A DNA stretch of 64,000 nucleotides from Croceimicrobium sp965279135 (GTDB lineage: Bacteria; Bacteroidota; Bacteroidia; Flavobacteriales; Schleiferiaceae): NCBI GenBank assembly GCA_965279135.1, contig OZ257133.1, positions 3,162,001 to 3,226,000 on the forward strand, read 5' to 3'. Numbering within the stretch: position 1 is the stretch's first letter; each line of letters starts with the position of its first letter. Below, piece by piece: positions 50,703 to 60,598 of the stretch. Under the pieces are notes generated by a model. That model saw only the letters and a program-made list of their open reading frames with translations. It was not told where the DNA came from and did not search any database. Made by a program: the position numbers and the translations under genes.

Positions 50703-51338
50703 TTAAGATGGATTATTCTTTCTACCTAAGGGTAAAAAGGGGCTTTGCCATTCTCTCCAGACTGCCAGGCTGCGAATAACTACTACCAGACTGATAGATA
50801 TAAGTGCGTTAAGAGCAGGATTTATTCCCCAAATACTACCTAGCCAGTATAGTATTGCACCGGCTAAAGAAGCCAGTGCATAAATCTCCTTGCGGAAGAT
50901 TAATGGAACCTGATTGGTTAATACATCGCGAATAACTCCTCCGAAAACAGCAGATACCATCGCAAGGATGATGGCAATAGGGACGCTTAAATCCGCAATC
51001 AATGCCTTTTGTAAACCCAGAATACTGAATAGACCCAGACCTATCGAGTCGAAAATGAATAGACTGCGCCTCATTCTACTTAGCAAAGGGTAGAACAGGA
51101 AACAGAGGGCCATCGCAATTATGATTACCATGATGTATTCCGGATTTAACATCCAACTTACTGGAGTCGACCCCATGAGAACATCGCGGGTAGTGCCCCC
51201 TCCTAAGGCCGTTACAAAGCCAATAATGAAAGTGCCAATAAGATCAAACTTGCGTTCGACGGCCGCAATTATTCCGGATATCGCAAAAACCAGGGTACCT
51301 AATAAGTCTAAAAAGTAGAGGAGATCGTTGAGGGGCAT
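50703..51338 (-). CDS. TRIC / UPF0126 family membrane protein
   Basis: A 211-residue membrane protein with seven helices in two repeats. Each repeat has the family Gly-rich turn: ALGGGTTRDVLMG and VFGGVIRDVLTNQVP, the signature of YicG/UPF0126, related to trimeric intracellular cation channels. The N-terminus (LLYFLDLLGTLVFAISGIIA) is typical. A potassium or other cation channel role is known for some members only. Confidence 0.92.
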   Translation of the reverse strand: MPLNDLLYFLDLLGTLVFAISGIIAAVERKFDLIGTFIIGFVTALGGGTTRDVLMGSTPVSWMLNPEYIMVIIIAMALCFLFYPLLSRMRRSLFIFDSIGLGLFSILGLQKALIADLSVPIAIILAMVSAVFGGVIRDVLTNQVPLIFRKEIYALASLAGAILYWLGSIWGINPALNALISISLVVVIRSLAVWREWQSPFLPLGRKNNPS

Positions 51339-51369
51339 TCAGCGAAATTAGCAATTCAATGGCTTGTAC

Positions 51370-53673
51370 TTATTGTGGACGCTCTCTCGCCACGACCTTT
51401 ATAGTTGATTGGGCTGAATTCCCTTTTTCATCCATGATAAGCAGTCTATGCGGGCCGGCCTCCAAGGAAGCTTCAATCCGATGATTATACTGTGTACTAC
51501 CGATGTATTTTTCATCGACATACCAAAAGATTTCCGCCTCTGGAGACCTATGCCCTGCTTCGAGAATAACCGGTCCGAGCGAACCTTCAAAGTCGCGAGT
51601 CCTTTGTACCACCTCAAAGCGCTCGGGGTAGATAAACTCCAGACTTGATTCTAGAGTAGCCTGGCAAGCTGGATCCCATTCTGGAGGAGCCTTATAATTG
51701 AATTCCGATTTTTGAGCATACCAGGCCATCGCCGGACTAAGGATCATCCAACTGCTATCCTTTACTCCAAAATCGGCACAGTTTTGATGAATGCGCTGGT
51801 TGGAGTTATTAAGCAGGATGGGCTGGCAATAGAAACAAGATTTTAAGGTGCTTTTTGAGATATGTAGAGTTTCTCGATAGCGACAATGATCTCCAGCCAG
51901 ATATCCGCTTTCCTTGCAGAGTTCCTTGGGATATTGCCAATCATAGGGCGCTTTAAAGAACGAAGATGCTGGTAGATAGTCCATAATTCGAAAGAGCAGG
52001 GGGGCAGAAGTTTCAACTCCAATTACACCGGGCCTGCCTTCGTAATTTGCATTGCCTGTCCAACAAACTACTAACCATCTTCCGTCGGTGCCAACCGCCC
52101 AGGCATCACGAAAACCATAGGAGGTACCGGTTTTCCAGGCGATACGTCGGCTATTTCCCCACTGCTTCCAAAATTCGGGACGAGTAAGCCCCTCCATTAT
52201 TTGAAGGGTCGCATACACGGCGGCAGGATCTGTTTGAGGTATGGTGCCCAGGTAGGATGATCTGCCGAGGGCGTCTTTAATGGTGTCTTCGCTTCGACCC
52301 TGCATAGCCCAAATCCAACGACGGTAAAGATGCGCTATGCTTTCGGCCTTAACTTCTGCTCCGCCAAGAATTAAGGACAGGCCATAATGATCCGGATCAG
52401 GGTGGAGCTCAGTGAGACCATAAGCCCGCAACCGATGCAAAAAGATGGGCACTCCCATATCCCTTAAGACTCGTGCAGCAGGAACGTTTAATGATTGTTG
52501 AAGGGCATTTGTTAAGCTGGTTGCTCCACGATAGCGCTGATCGAAATTGTGAGGAGTGAAGTCACCAAACCTAGTGGGGATATCCGGCACTAATGCCTTG
52601 GGTGAAAGACTGCCTTTGGCCATGGCGTCTGCATAAAGGAAGGGTTTTAAGATGCTACCGGAGCTTCGCGCCTCTTGTAGCATGTTGTATTCGCCCCCAT
52701 CAGCATTCTTATTTAGGGTATTTCCGACATAGGCCTTGATACTGCCATCGTTTAAGTCCATAACCAGCGCTGCTGCATTATGAACTTCATTTCCTCTCCA
52801 GGAATTGAGGTGAAGATTAACCAACTCCTGGATATGACTTTGCCAAATCGGATTCAGCGTGCTGCGCAATCTTTTTTCCGGAAGTTCCTTGGCTTGATAC
52901 TCAGTCAGGTGATGAGCAAGATCCGGCAAGGCCTTTGGTTCCAGTGGTAGTTCCTCTAAAATTGAAAGTCGATACGTGAGTGAGTCAATGAGCTCGTTCT
53001 CCAATAGTTTTGCAAGGAGACGATCTCTTTTAAGCTTAAAGGATTCTCGATTTCTTCCTGGGTAAATAATGCCCGGTGCATTGGGAAGGACCGCAAGTGC
53101 AGCGCTTTCCGCCCATGATAATTGATGAGCCGCTAATCCAAAATAGCGCCAGGCCGCGGCATCTAATCCCACCACATTACCTCCAAATGGAGCCTGGCTG
53201 CAGTATATAGACAGTATTTCCGATTTGCTGTATCGCAACTCTAACCGCATCGCGCGAAGGATTTCAGTCAGTTTTTCCCAATAGGTTCGTGGAGGATTAG
53301 ATCGTGCGAGTCGAATACACTGCATACTAATTGTAGAACCACCCGAAACGATTTCTCCGGCTCGCCAGTTTTGTCTTAAAGCTCTAAACAGGGCCAGTGG
53401 ATCAAAACCAGGGTGATAATAGAAATTCTCATCCTCGAACTGGGTGATGCATTTTTTAAATCGCCAGGGTATGGAGTCTGCTGGCGGAAAGCGCCATTGT
53501 TCGTCCCTGGCAATTCGGGCCCCTAAGAGTTGACCATTTTCGGCTTCAGTAACGGTGCTGTAGGGGCGATCGAAAAGGGGTTCGGGAAGGGAGAACCACC
53601 ACCAAACTATTAGAATACCGAAAAGTAATAGACTTACTCTTCGAACTACTAGTCTAGGACGACTTCTACCCAT
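51370..53673 (-). CDS. pbpC: Penicillin-binding protein 1C
   Basis: Bifunctional peptidoglycan synthase of 767 residues anchored by one helix (VSLLLFGILIVWWWFS). The transglycosylase domain holds FEDENFYYHPGFDPLALFRA and GGSTISMQ. The transpeptidase domain holds the active-site Ser and Lys in SSGSILKPF and KTGTS near the end. The C-terminal BiPBP domain follows (PVILEAGHRSPEAEIFWYVD and HRLLIMDEKG). Its start overlaps the alpha-2-macroglobulin gene by 25 bases, the conserved pbpC-yfhM pairing. Confidence 0.96.
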   Translation of the reverse strand: MGRSRPRLVVRRVSLLLFGILIVWWWFSLPEPLFDRPYSTVTEAENGQLLGARIARDEQWRFPPADSIPWRFKKCITQFEDENFYYHPGFDPLALFRALRQNWRAGEIVSGGSTISMQCIRLARSNPPRTYWEKLTEILRAMRLELRYSKSEILSIYCSQAPFGGNVVGLDAAAWRYFGLAAHQLSWAESAALAVLPNAPGIIYPGRNRESFKLKRDRLLAKLLENELIDSLTYRLSILEELPLEPKALPDLAHHLTEYQAKELPEKRLRSTLNPIWQSHIQELVNLHLNSWRGNEVHNAAALVMDLNDGSIKAYVGNTLNKNADGGEYNMLQEARSSGSILKPFLYADAMAKGSLSPKALVPDIPTRFGDFTPHNFDQRYRGATSLTNALQQSLNVPAARVLRDMGVPIFLHRLRAYGLTELHPDPDHYGLSLILGGAEVKAESIAHLYRRWIWAMQGRSEDTIKDALGRSSYLGTIPQTDPAAVYATLQIMEGLTRPEFWKQWGNSRRIAWKTGTSYGFRDAWAVGTDGRWLVVCWTGNANYEGRPGVIGVETSAPLLFRIMDYLPASSFFKAPYDWQYPKELCKESGYLAGDHCRYRETLHISKSTLKSCFYCQPILLNNSNQRIHQNCADFGVKDSSWMILSPAMAWYAQKSEFNYKAPPEWDPACQATLESSLEFIYPERFEVVQRTRDFEGSLGPVILEAGHRSPEAEIFWYVDEKYIGSTQYNHRIEASLEAGPHRLLIMDEKGNSAQSTIKVVARERPQ

Positions 53674-56600
53674 TGACCTTTATTGTTGGCATAAATGGTA
53701 CCATCATACATTGCTTCAACTGCAGTTGGCGGGAGATACCATTTTCCGGGGTAACTTGCCGTAAGTTCAACTCTAATCGTCATTTTGGCATTACGGTATC
53801 CGTTGTAGTAGGAAAGTACTCTGTCATCTCGAATATCCTGATAGTCTAAATTCGCCACTTCCTCACTGCCACCCGCAAGAACTCTACTATTGCTAATCTC
53901 CCAGCCACTTGGAAAGATTTGAGTCAATGCGAGGTTTTCAAAATCCTTGGAAATGCTGTTTCGGCTTAGCTGTACTTCAGCGATGATCGGTGCACCTATT
54001 TTGAGTCTGGACGGGTCCAAATCCTTTCCAGACTGATCCGTATAACGCACCTTCATACTAATTCGATTGCTCGAAGCTTCTTCACTTCCATATACAGGCA
54101 AGCCTTCACGAACTACGTTTACATAAAGCGGGCTTCCATTTGTAGACTCAACCTCAATCTTCTGGCTTTTAAAATTGCTTTCTTCCCACCTATATACGCT
54201 TAGGTCGGAGTTCACATTCTGAGTTTTACCATTTACGGTAATTTTTGCCTTTAGGCCTCTGCTTCCTTCCTCAAAGACATTGCTCAATGCTTGTAGTGAG
54301 TAGGCCAGGGTCTGAGTGCTGTGCCAACTGCTTGCCAGACTTTCGGCTAAATCCTGAGCTAGGTTTAGGGCTTCAGTTTTATTGCCGATTTCATTAAAGG
54401 TTTCCATTTGCATGGCAATATCCCGAGTTGAGCTTCCGAAGCTGTAGTAATAGTACCTCTCTTCGGGATCACTAAAGCTTGCTGATATCAACTCTCTTGC
54501 AGCCTGATTTTCACCGATAACCGCATAAGCACATGCAAGCCTGTAGGCTGCGGCTTTACTGATGTCTTTTCTGCTTCGTAACCTCGTCATGGCGCCCATT
54601 TCCGCTTCGCCGGCTAAGGCAAGAACATAAAGGCGATAGGCCTGATTAAGATCATTATTGTCTCGGTAATAGTCGATGGAACTTTGCCAATCCCGGGCCT
54701 CCTTGCGGGCAAACCGAAGATAGGATTCCTTCATCCCAACCGGTAGATTGTAGCCTGCTTTCTCGGCAGAAACTAAGAAGTGTCCCACATATGTGCTAGA
54801 CCAGTAATCAGCATAGCTACGTCCAGGCCAATACATAAACCCGCCATTACTCAATTGCATGGTGCGTAGTTTACTAAGACCGGCATTAATGTTTGAACGA
54901 ATTTCTGCCTTTTGATCAGAGTCCAGTTTCACCCACTTATCGAGATTCAACTGGCTAAAAACCTTAGAGGTGGTCTGTTCTAAACATCCATGCGGATATT
55001 GAATGAGATACTTGAGGTTTTTGGCAAGATTGATTTTAGGGAGACTGCTCAACTCAATCGAAAGGTTATTGCTACCCTGAATTCCAAAGGGATCGGCCTG
55101 ATAGGTGATTGCTTCACCATCACTTACCGCGCTATGGATTTTTTGCTGCTGCAGCATTGGGCTTCTCACAGCAATTTCGATTTCTTCATAGCTGGTTTCC
55201 TTTCCAGCACTTGCTGTTACCTTGACTTTTGCCTTGCCCAGTGAACGAGGAACCTTTGCCTTGAAGTAAACCGTTTGCTGACCCTCTTTGCTAAAGCTGA
55301 TTTTCTTGCTTTTATCAAGGAGATTAAGTTTACCACTGGCTTCAAGCTTAAGGCTTACATCCTTAATGTCTTTCTTCATCGCGAAGACTGTTACCGGGAT
55401 CAGCACTTCTTCTTCAGGACCTAAAACTCGCGGAAGGGTCAGTTGGACCATTAAAGGTTGTTTGACCCTGATATTCGTGTCTGCTGAACCATAGGCGTCC
55501 TGATCATTTGCAGCGACTACCATAACCCGAACATTTCCCAGATAGTTGGTCATTTTCAAATCATGGCTGGCTTCATCACCAGAGCCTAGTTTAAAAGGTC
55601 CCAGATGTCGGACCACTGGTATAAAACGGTCTGCGTCTTCTTCGTTTCTATCAAGCAGGGCAGCATCTCCACCCACTGATAGCATTTTGGCAATTTCTCC
55701 GCTGTAACCTCCTATTACAAGATCATACAGGTCCCATGTCCTTATTCCAAGGGCCACCTTGCTGTAAAACTGACTCCATGGATCAGGGGTTTTAAAGTTG
55801 TTTAGACCTAAAAGTCCTTCATCCACTATAGCCAAAGTATACTCCATTGGTACGCCCTTAGCTTCTTTAACCTTTATGGTATAATTTGAATTCGGACGTA
55901 TTTCTGCCGGAGCCTCAATTATGGGTTTAAGATGGCTGGCGGGGTCTTCTACCATGATCGGGATTATTCCATAAAGTCGAAGCGGTAGGTCATTTCCCTT
56001 GATGCTGTGGGGCTGTAAAATCATAGCATGAGCATAGCAGTTTGGAGCCATTTCGCCGGTGATTTTAAGCTCGTGGACCGTACTTCCTTTTTGGGTATTA
56101 AGCACGGTTTGACTTATTTGCCCATTACCATTTTCATAACTGAGGATTAGTTTCCCACCTTCAGAACTTGGTACGCTGATCTTGGCCGTTTCTCCAACCT
56201 CATACTTTTCTTTATCAGTCTGCACATTCAGCACACTCACTGATTCACCTCCCGCTCGGCTGCTACGATCACGTCCGTATGCCCAGTCAACATAAGCCAT
56301 GGAGGAGCTTTTATGCCCACTGGCAATATCTTCAACAACAATGAGTAAGCGACCCCAGTGGTTGTCTGGGATATTTAAGTTGTATTGTCCTCTTCCATCT
56401 TTGAGCTCAACTACCGTTGATGAAATTTGAGTGCTGGATTGATTATTTAGATAGGTGGCGCGACCATTCTGAGCTGACCACCACCAAGACCAGGTCACTT
56501 TGTAAATGTTTACTCGCACACTTCCACTATTGGCCTTACCAGAAGGGTCCACTCTAACCAATCCAACAGAATGGTCTTTTTCCGTTTCCAAATAGCCATA

Positions 56601-59123
56601 CCTATTGGTTTCGGGAAGCTTAATACCCACGAAATGACTAAAGGGAGCCAAGTCTAAACTGGTGCTGTTTATACTGAAGCGCCCTCCAGGTTCAAATACC
56701 TTGGTTCCAATATTGAGTCGCAGCATCCCCGGACTGCGTTTCAAATAACCGAGGTCGCTGTAAACATCCGCCTTCCCTGTGGCGTCCAGGGATCCTTCAA
56801 AAATCTCAGCATCAAAAATCTCGGGCACTGATCGGGTTTCATCGTAGAAATCAAACTCGGGAAAGGATTCTTTAAAGGCACCTGAGTTTCTGGAGATTGA
56901 TCCGCGCATTTGCGCCTCTAGTCCTGCTGCGCTGGCCCCGGTTAGCCATTCTGCACTTAGCTTAATATGGGTGTCGCCTCTCTGACTACCATCAATATAG
57001 TCCCCCGGAGATTCTACACTGATATCCAGGCGATTGGGCTGAATTGTTTCAATCGGGATGGATTTGTAAAAGTTCTTTCCCCCAACAGAAATTTGCGCAC
57101 TATAAGTACCTGTAATTCCTTCTTTATTGGTGGGAATCGGAAATGTGAAAATTTGGTTTTCAGAACGACTTTGCAGGCTGCGATATACTTCCTGGCCACG
57201 TGGGTCGTCAAGAGTTAGTACGATGGGATGGTTCTCAGGCAATGGGTTTGCATTGTCGTTCAAAATAAAATCAACGAATACCGTGTCCCCTGGTCGCCAT
57301 ATTCCCCTTTCGGTATAGATCATTCCCTCAAGCCCATCACTAATATCTCTTCCTCCCACCGCAAAGCTGGAAACGGACAAGCTTCCGCTATTTTCAAGTT
57401 TAAGATAGGCGCGCTCTTTGCCATTTTCGGCAACCGCTAGAAATGGTCTGGTGTCTAATTCTATTTTGCCATAACCTTGACCATCGGTGGTGAGTTGATC
57501 AATGAGTTGCCCTTGGTAATTATAGAACTTCACTGCTATACCACTAAGCGCTTTAGTAGTGCTAATGCTTTGGGCAAATGCATACCAGGACTTATCCGCA
57601 CCTTTAACCACGAGACCGATGTCTGAGGCTAATATGTTTCGTTCTTGTCGGCGGTCTTTATTGTAATAGGTGATATGGCATGGGTTATCGCGTTCACGAT
57701 AATCAAAACCAGGTCGATACCAGTATTCATAGTAATCTTCATCGAAAGATTCTTCTTCCTCTTCCCAATTAACCGTTTCCAGGCTTTGTAATTCATTATT
57801 CTCATCTCCTTCGCAGGGGTAAAGAGAATAGCTTTTCCGAAAGCCCAGTTCCATTCGATAAAGAGCTCCGGGTTCCCTAGATATGATTTTATCCAAATCG
57901 ATAGAGAAGGTATTCCAATTAAGAGGGTTTATGCCGTTTAAATCGAGTTCAATCCGTTCCTGGTGGATGGGTCTGGATACGCGGCGTAGTTCTCTTCTAC
58001 TATTCAGGCTATTTACCTGCAGAAACTGATGTACGTTGTCGGTAAAAACCTTATAGATTTTCACATCAACGGCCTTTAAGCTCACTGCTTGAAATGGAAT
58101 TTCGACTGATCCAGAAGTGGGTACTATAGTACCATTTGTAATAAAGCTGATTTCTGGTTTTCGAGCCTGAAAATTAACCTGACTAACAAACTCTGCTGGA
58201 AAGGAGTAACCCAGAATGTTTTTAAGTCCCGGATAGACTTTCAGACTCACATTTCCCGATAATCGCGTGCTGGGATAAAGATGAACTTCCGAACCGGAAA
58301 TCTCAATGGAAGGAACATCTTTACCTCCCAATTGAAACATGCCGGCAGTGCTTTGGCTCTCACTTAAAGGGTCGGAAAAGAAGATGGACACCTTTTGTAC
58401 GGGTGTTTGCTGAACGTAAACTCCAACCACCTCAAAATCGGATAAGCTAGGCATTCTTAGTTCTGCAAGGTCTTTCCCTCCTTGGCTTAATTCTATTTGA
58501 TAAGCCTCCTCCTTGCGCTCTAACGAGTCGATAGTAAAAGTCCAACGATGGTCATCAGTCTTAGCCCAGGTAATAAGCTTAGGGTCGACGGGTGTAAATT
58601 TGAGAAGCTCTTGTAGTTCTTCGTTATTGCTTAAATCAGAAGTGGCAATTTCCCCTCTAATTTGATTCCAGATTAAGTCTCGTTTTTCTAATGCCTGGAT
58701 TTTGTAGTTCAGGAGGCTAAAGGACTGCTCGATGGCCTGAAACAGAAATTCAAAATTCTGAAATTCGGAACTCACGGTAGTAAGTGCTCCCAGATTGAAA
58801 TCTGCTTCATAGGCTTGTCCTCCTTCTAAAGGCTCATCTGGGATAAATCGAATGCGATTACTACTCTCCCAAACCGTTCTCCCGCTAATGCTTGGATTAA
58901 AATCAAAGATTTCGGCTTCAATAGGGGTTCCAGGCTCTACCCCTGGGTTCAAATCTTGAGCTAAATGCACCTCGATTTCGGAATAGGCGGATATCAGTCC
59001 GGAAGAATGGGCTAGAATATAGTCTGAGAATCCCGGGTCGTTCTCGGGAATTTCCGGTTTGTTATCACAGGAGACAACAGCGAATAAAGCGAACATGCCA
59101 AGAATGCAGAGGCGCAAGCTCAT
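53649..59123 (-). CDS. Bacterial alpha-2-macroglobulin (protease-trapping lipoprotein)
   Basis: A 1824-residue protein with a lipoprotein signal (ILGMFALFAVVSCDNKPE). It has the thioester motif YPHGCLEQTTS near residue 1380 (Cys and Gln form the bond), the MG-type beta domains before it (IWRPGDTVFVDFILND; YTLAIVDEGLLGL) and a helical thioester domain after it (GGFMYWPGRSYADYWSSTYV). Such proteins trap attacking proteases in the periplasm and pair with PBP1C, as here, for wall repair and defence. The thioester is intact, which not all homologues retain. Confidence 0.95.
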   Translation of the reverse strand: MSLRLCILGMFALFAVVSCDNKPEIPENDPGFSDYILAHSSGLISAYSEIEVHLAQDLNPGVEPGTPIEAEIFDFNPSISGRTVWESSNRIRFIPDEPLEGGQAYEADFNLGALTTVSSEFQNFEFLFQAIEQSFSLLNYKIQALEKRDLIWNQIRGEIATSDLSNNEELQELLKFTPVDPKLITWAKTDDHRWTFTIDSLERKEEAYQIELSQGGKDLAELRMPSLSDFEVVGVYVQQTPVQKVSIFFSDPLSESQSTAGMFQLGGKDVPSIEISGSEVHLYPSTRLSGNVSLKVYPGLKNILGYSFPAEFVSQVNFQARKPEISFITNGTIVPTSGSVEIPFQAVSLKAVDVKIYKVFTDNVHQFLQVNSLNSRRELRRVSRPIHQERIELDLNGINPLNWNTFSIDLDKIISREPGALYRMELGFRKSYSLYPCEGDENNELQSLETVNWEEEEESFDEDYYEYWYRPGFDYRERDNPCHITYYNKDRRQERNILASDIGLVVKGADKSWYAFAQSISTTKALSGIAVKFYNYQGQLIDQLTTDGQGYGKIELDTRPFLAVAENGKERAYLKLENSGSLSVSSFAVGGRDISDGLEGMIYTERGIWRPGDTVFVDFILNDNANPLPENHPIVLTLDDPRGQEVYRSLQSRSENQIFTFPIPTNKEGITGTYSAQISVGGKNFYKSIPIETIQPNRLDISVESPGDYIDGSQRGDTHIKLSAEWLTGASAAGLEAQMRGSISRNSGAFKESFPEFDFYDETRSVPEIFDAEIFEGSLDATGKADVYSDLGYLKRSPGMLRLNIGTKVFEPGGRFSINSTSLDLAPFSHFVGIKLPETNRYGYLETEKDHSVGLVRVDPSGKANSGSVRVNIYKVTWSWWWSAQNGRATYLNNQSSTQISSTVVELKDGRGQYNLNIPDNHWGRLLIVVEDIASGHKSSSMAYVDWAYGRDRSSRAGGESVSVLNVQTDKEKYEVGETAKISVPSSEGGKLILSYENGNGQISQTVLNTQKGSTVHELKITGEMAPNCYAHAMILQPHSIKGNDLPLRLYGIIPIMVEDPASHLKPIIEAPAEIRPNSNYTIKVKEAKGVPMEYTLAIVDEGLLGLNNFKTPDPWSQFYSKVALGIRTWDLYDLVIGGYSGEIAKMLSVGGDAALLDRNEEDADRFIPVVRHLGPFKLGSGDEASHDLKMTNYLGNVRVMVVAANDQDAYGSADTNIRVKQPLMVQLTLPRVLGPEEEVLIPVTVFAMKKDIKDVSLKLEASGKLNLLDKSKKISFSKEGQQTVYFKAKVPRSLGKAKVKVTASAGKETSYEEIEIAVRSPMLQQQKIHSAVSDGEAITYQADPFGIQGSNNLSIELSSLPKINLAKNLKYLIQYPHGCLEQTTSKVFSQLNLDKWVKLDSDQKAEIRSNINAGLSKLRTMQLSNGGFMYWPGRSYADYWSSTYVGHFLVSAEKAGYNLPVGMKESYLRFARKEARDWQSSIDYYRDNNDLNQAYRLYVLALAGEAEMGAMTRLRSRKDISKAAAYRLACAYAVIGENQAARELISASFSDPEERYYYYSFGSSTRDIAMQMETFNEIGNKTEALNLAQDLAESLASSWHSTQTLAYSLQALSNVFEEGSRGLKAKITVNGKTQNVNSDLSVYRWEESNFKSQKIEVESTNGSPLYVNVVREGLPVYGSEEASSNRISMKVRYTDQSGKDLDPSRLKIGAPIIAEVQLSRNSISKDFENLALTQIFPSGWEISNSRVLAGGSEEVANLDYQDIRDDRVLSYYNGYRNAKMTIRVELTASYPGKWYLPPTAVEAMYDGTIYANNKGQWVEVVLD

Positions 59124-59198
59124 AAGGGTATAATTTAAGGTTTGAAAAAAGGACCCTTACAAGTTAAGTCATTGCCACTTAAGCACAAGTGCTTACAA

Positions 59199-60317
59199 TC
59201 AATTCTCTTGACTAATAAGATGTTCCAGTTCCCTTCGTTCCCAATCTAATAAGGCACTATTGTTTTGAAGTAGATCCTCAAAAAAGAGTTTATAGTGCCG
59301 AGTCATTTCTTTAAGCCTTTCGGCTGATGGATCATCAACAAGACTCCTTTTAAAACTATCTAAACGGAAGTCTTCTCTGAAATATTGGAGACCTCGGTCT
59401 GTACTAGCGTTGTTTTTATTCATTTTAAAACTGAGGCCCTGTATTACGAGTTCCGACTTAAATTTTCGGTAGTACACTTCATCTACGGTGAATGAAATGT
59501 GAATAGGGCGGTCTCCCTTATATTCTCCCAAAAGGTAGCTAGCTACACTTTCCCAATTTTCCTCGTAGATATCAGGATCTACCTTTTCAAACTGAAAGGG
59601 CTTCAGCCCTAAAGAGTTAAAAACGGGCTTTTGAAATTCCCCAAAAACCAGGAAATCAATATTCAGGACCAGAACATCTTCGCGGATACCCAATACATCT
59701 TGAAGCATCCATAAAGGGTAACTATCATTATCGCCCTGGGTAAGAAGAATCCCATTTGGCTCTACCGACATTAAAAGATTGTAAGCAAAATCCATCCAAT
59801 TGGCATTATACGCCTTCTGTTTAAACCATCGTAAGTTGGCTTCCTTACGCAAATGCTTATTGTGAGTGCTTATACTGTAGGTGACCACCGAGGCGAGCAA
59901 GCCTGGAAAGTTGGGGTTCATTTCATAAGCTTTTAATAGATGTTTTCCCGATTGGGAATCTACACCACCTGTTGAGCCTTTGGTAAAATGATAAACAAAG
60001 CTTCCGGGAATTTCTTTTTCCATCAGCGAGATAATCTCCGTTCCAAAGCGGAGATTGGGACCAAGGTTTACGAAGTCAGCACTCCAATTAGCCTTTCCCT
60101 GAACATTGCGACAGGCCCGGTAATAATTCCACCAAGCCATTTCATCTTTAGGGTTTTCCTCCAGATTTTGCCACCATAGGTCGGCCTGCAGAATGTAGTA
60201 GTCCAGGCTCTTACTTTCCGTTGCAAAGGACACTTGCGCTTCAGCAACCTGTGATTCCTGGGCACTTAAATGGGAAAGGCTGAGGAAGACTAATGAGATT
60301 AGGGAGAATATACGCAT
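59199..60317 (-). CDS. Exported protein resembling the C-terminal region of DUF2723 proteins
   Basis: A 372-residue protein with a signal peptide (MRIFSLISLVFLSLSHLSAQ). The phrase GILLTQGDNDSYPLWMLQDV and then LGIREDVLVLNIDFL closely resembles the NGDNDTFPLW.QEVEGVRTDV...N block of large DUF2723 (TMEM260-like) membrane proteins, which transfer sugars to proteins in Bacteroidota. Here that block stands alone in a small exported protein with TPR-like helices before it and no membrane helices. It may be a truncated or divergent relative. It lies 76 bases upstream of the alpha-2-macroglobulin start, so it may precede that gene in one transcript. Confidence 0.7.
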   Translation of the reverse strand: MRIFSLISLVFLSLSHLSAQESQVAEAQVSFATESKSLDYYILQADLWWQNLEENPKDEMAWWNYYRACRNVQGKANWSADFVNLGPNLRFGTEIISLMEKEIPGSFVYHFTKGSTGGVDSQSGKHLLKAYEMNPNFPGLLASVVTYSISTHNKHLRKEANLRWFKQKAYNANWMDFAYNLLMSVEPNGILLTQGDNDSYPLWMLQDVLGIREDVLVLNIDFLVFGEFQKPVFNSLGLKPFQFEKVDPDIYEENWESVASYLLGEYKGDRPIHISFTVDEVYYRKFKSELVIQGLSFKMNKNNASTDRGLQYFREDFRLDSFKRSLVDDPSAERLKEMTRHYKLFFEDLLQNNSALLDWERRELEHLISQEN

Positions 60318-60328
60318 GCAAACAGATA

Positions 60329-60598
60329 CTATTGGCGAAAATGGCGATAAAGCACTTCAGTTTTAGGGCTGAAATGCTCATTGATAGGCTGTAGACTTTT
60401 AACCCTTTCTAATCGAAACTCTCGATTTTCCTGTCTCTTGTTACAGTAGGCTAGCAATATCCATCCTTCGACGGTGAAGTATAGCGCCAAAGGATCGATT
60501 ATTCTTTCGCTATATAAACCCTGACCATTGAGATAGCGTAATTCAGCTTTTTGAAAATCGCGGATTAGCACTTCGATTAAGGGCAAATGTGGATTCAC
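60329..60598 (-). CDS. WYL-domain protein, short stand-alone form
   Basis: An 89-residue protein made only of a WYL-like domain: LIEVLIRDFQKAELRYLNGQ, then DPLALYFTVEGWILLAYCNK and REFRLERVKSLQPINEHF. WYL domains bind nucleotides or nucleic acid and often regulate HTH proteins. It starts at a GTG that overlaps the stop of the HTH gene by four bases (GTGA), so the two are translationally coupled and may act as a split HTH-WYL regulator. Confidence 0.75.
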   Translation of the reverse strand: MNPHLPLIEVLIRDFQKAELRYLNGQGLYSERIIDPLALYFTVEGWILLAYCNKRQENREFRLERVKSLQPINEHFSPKTEVLYRHFRQ

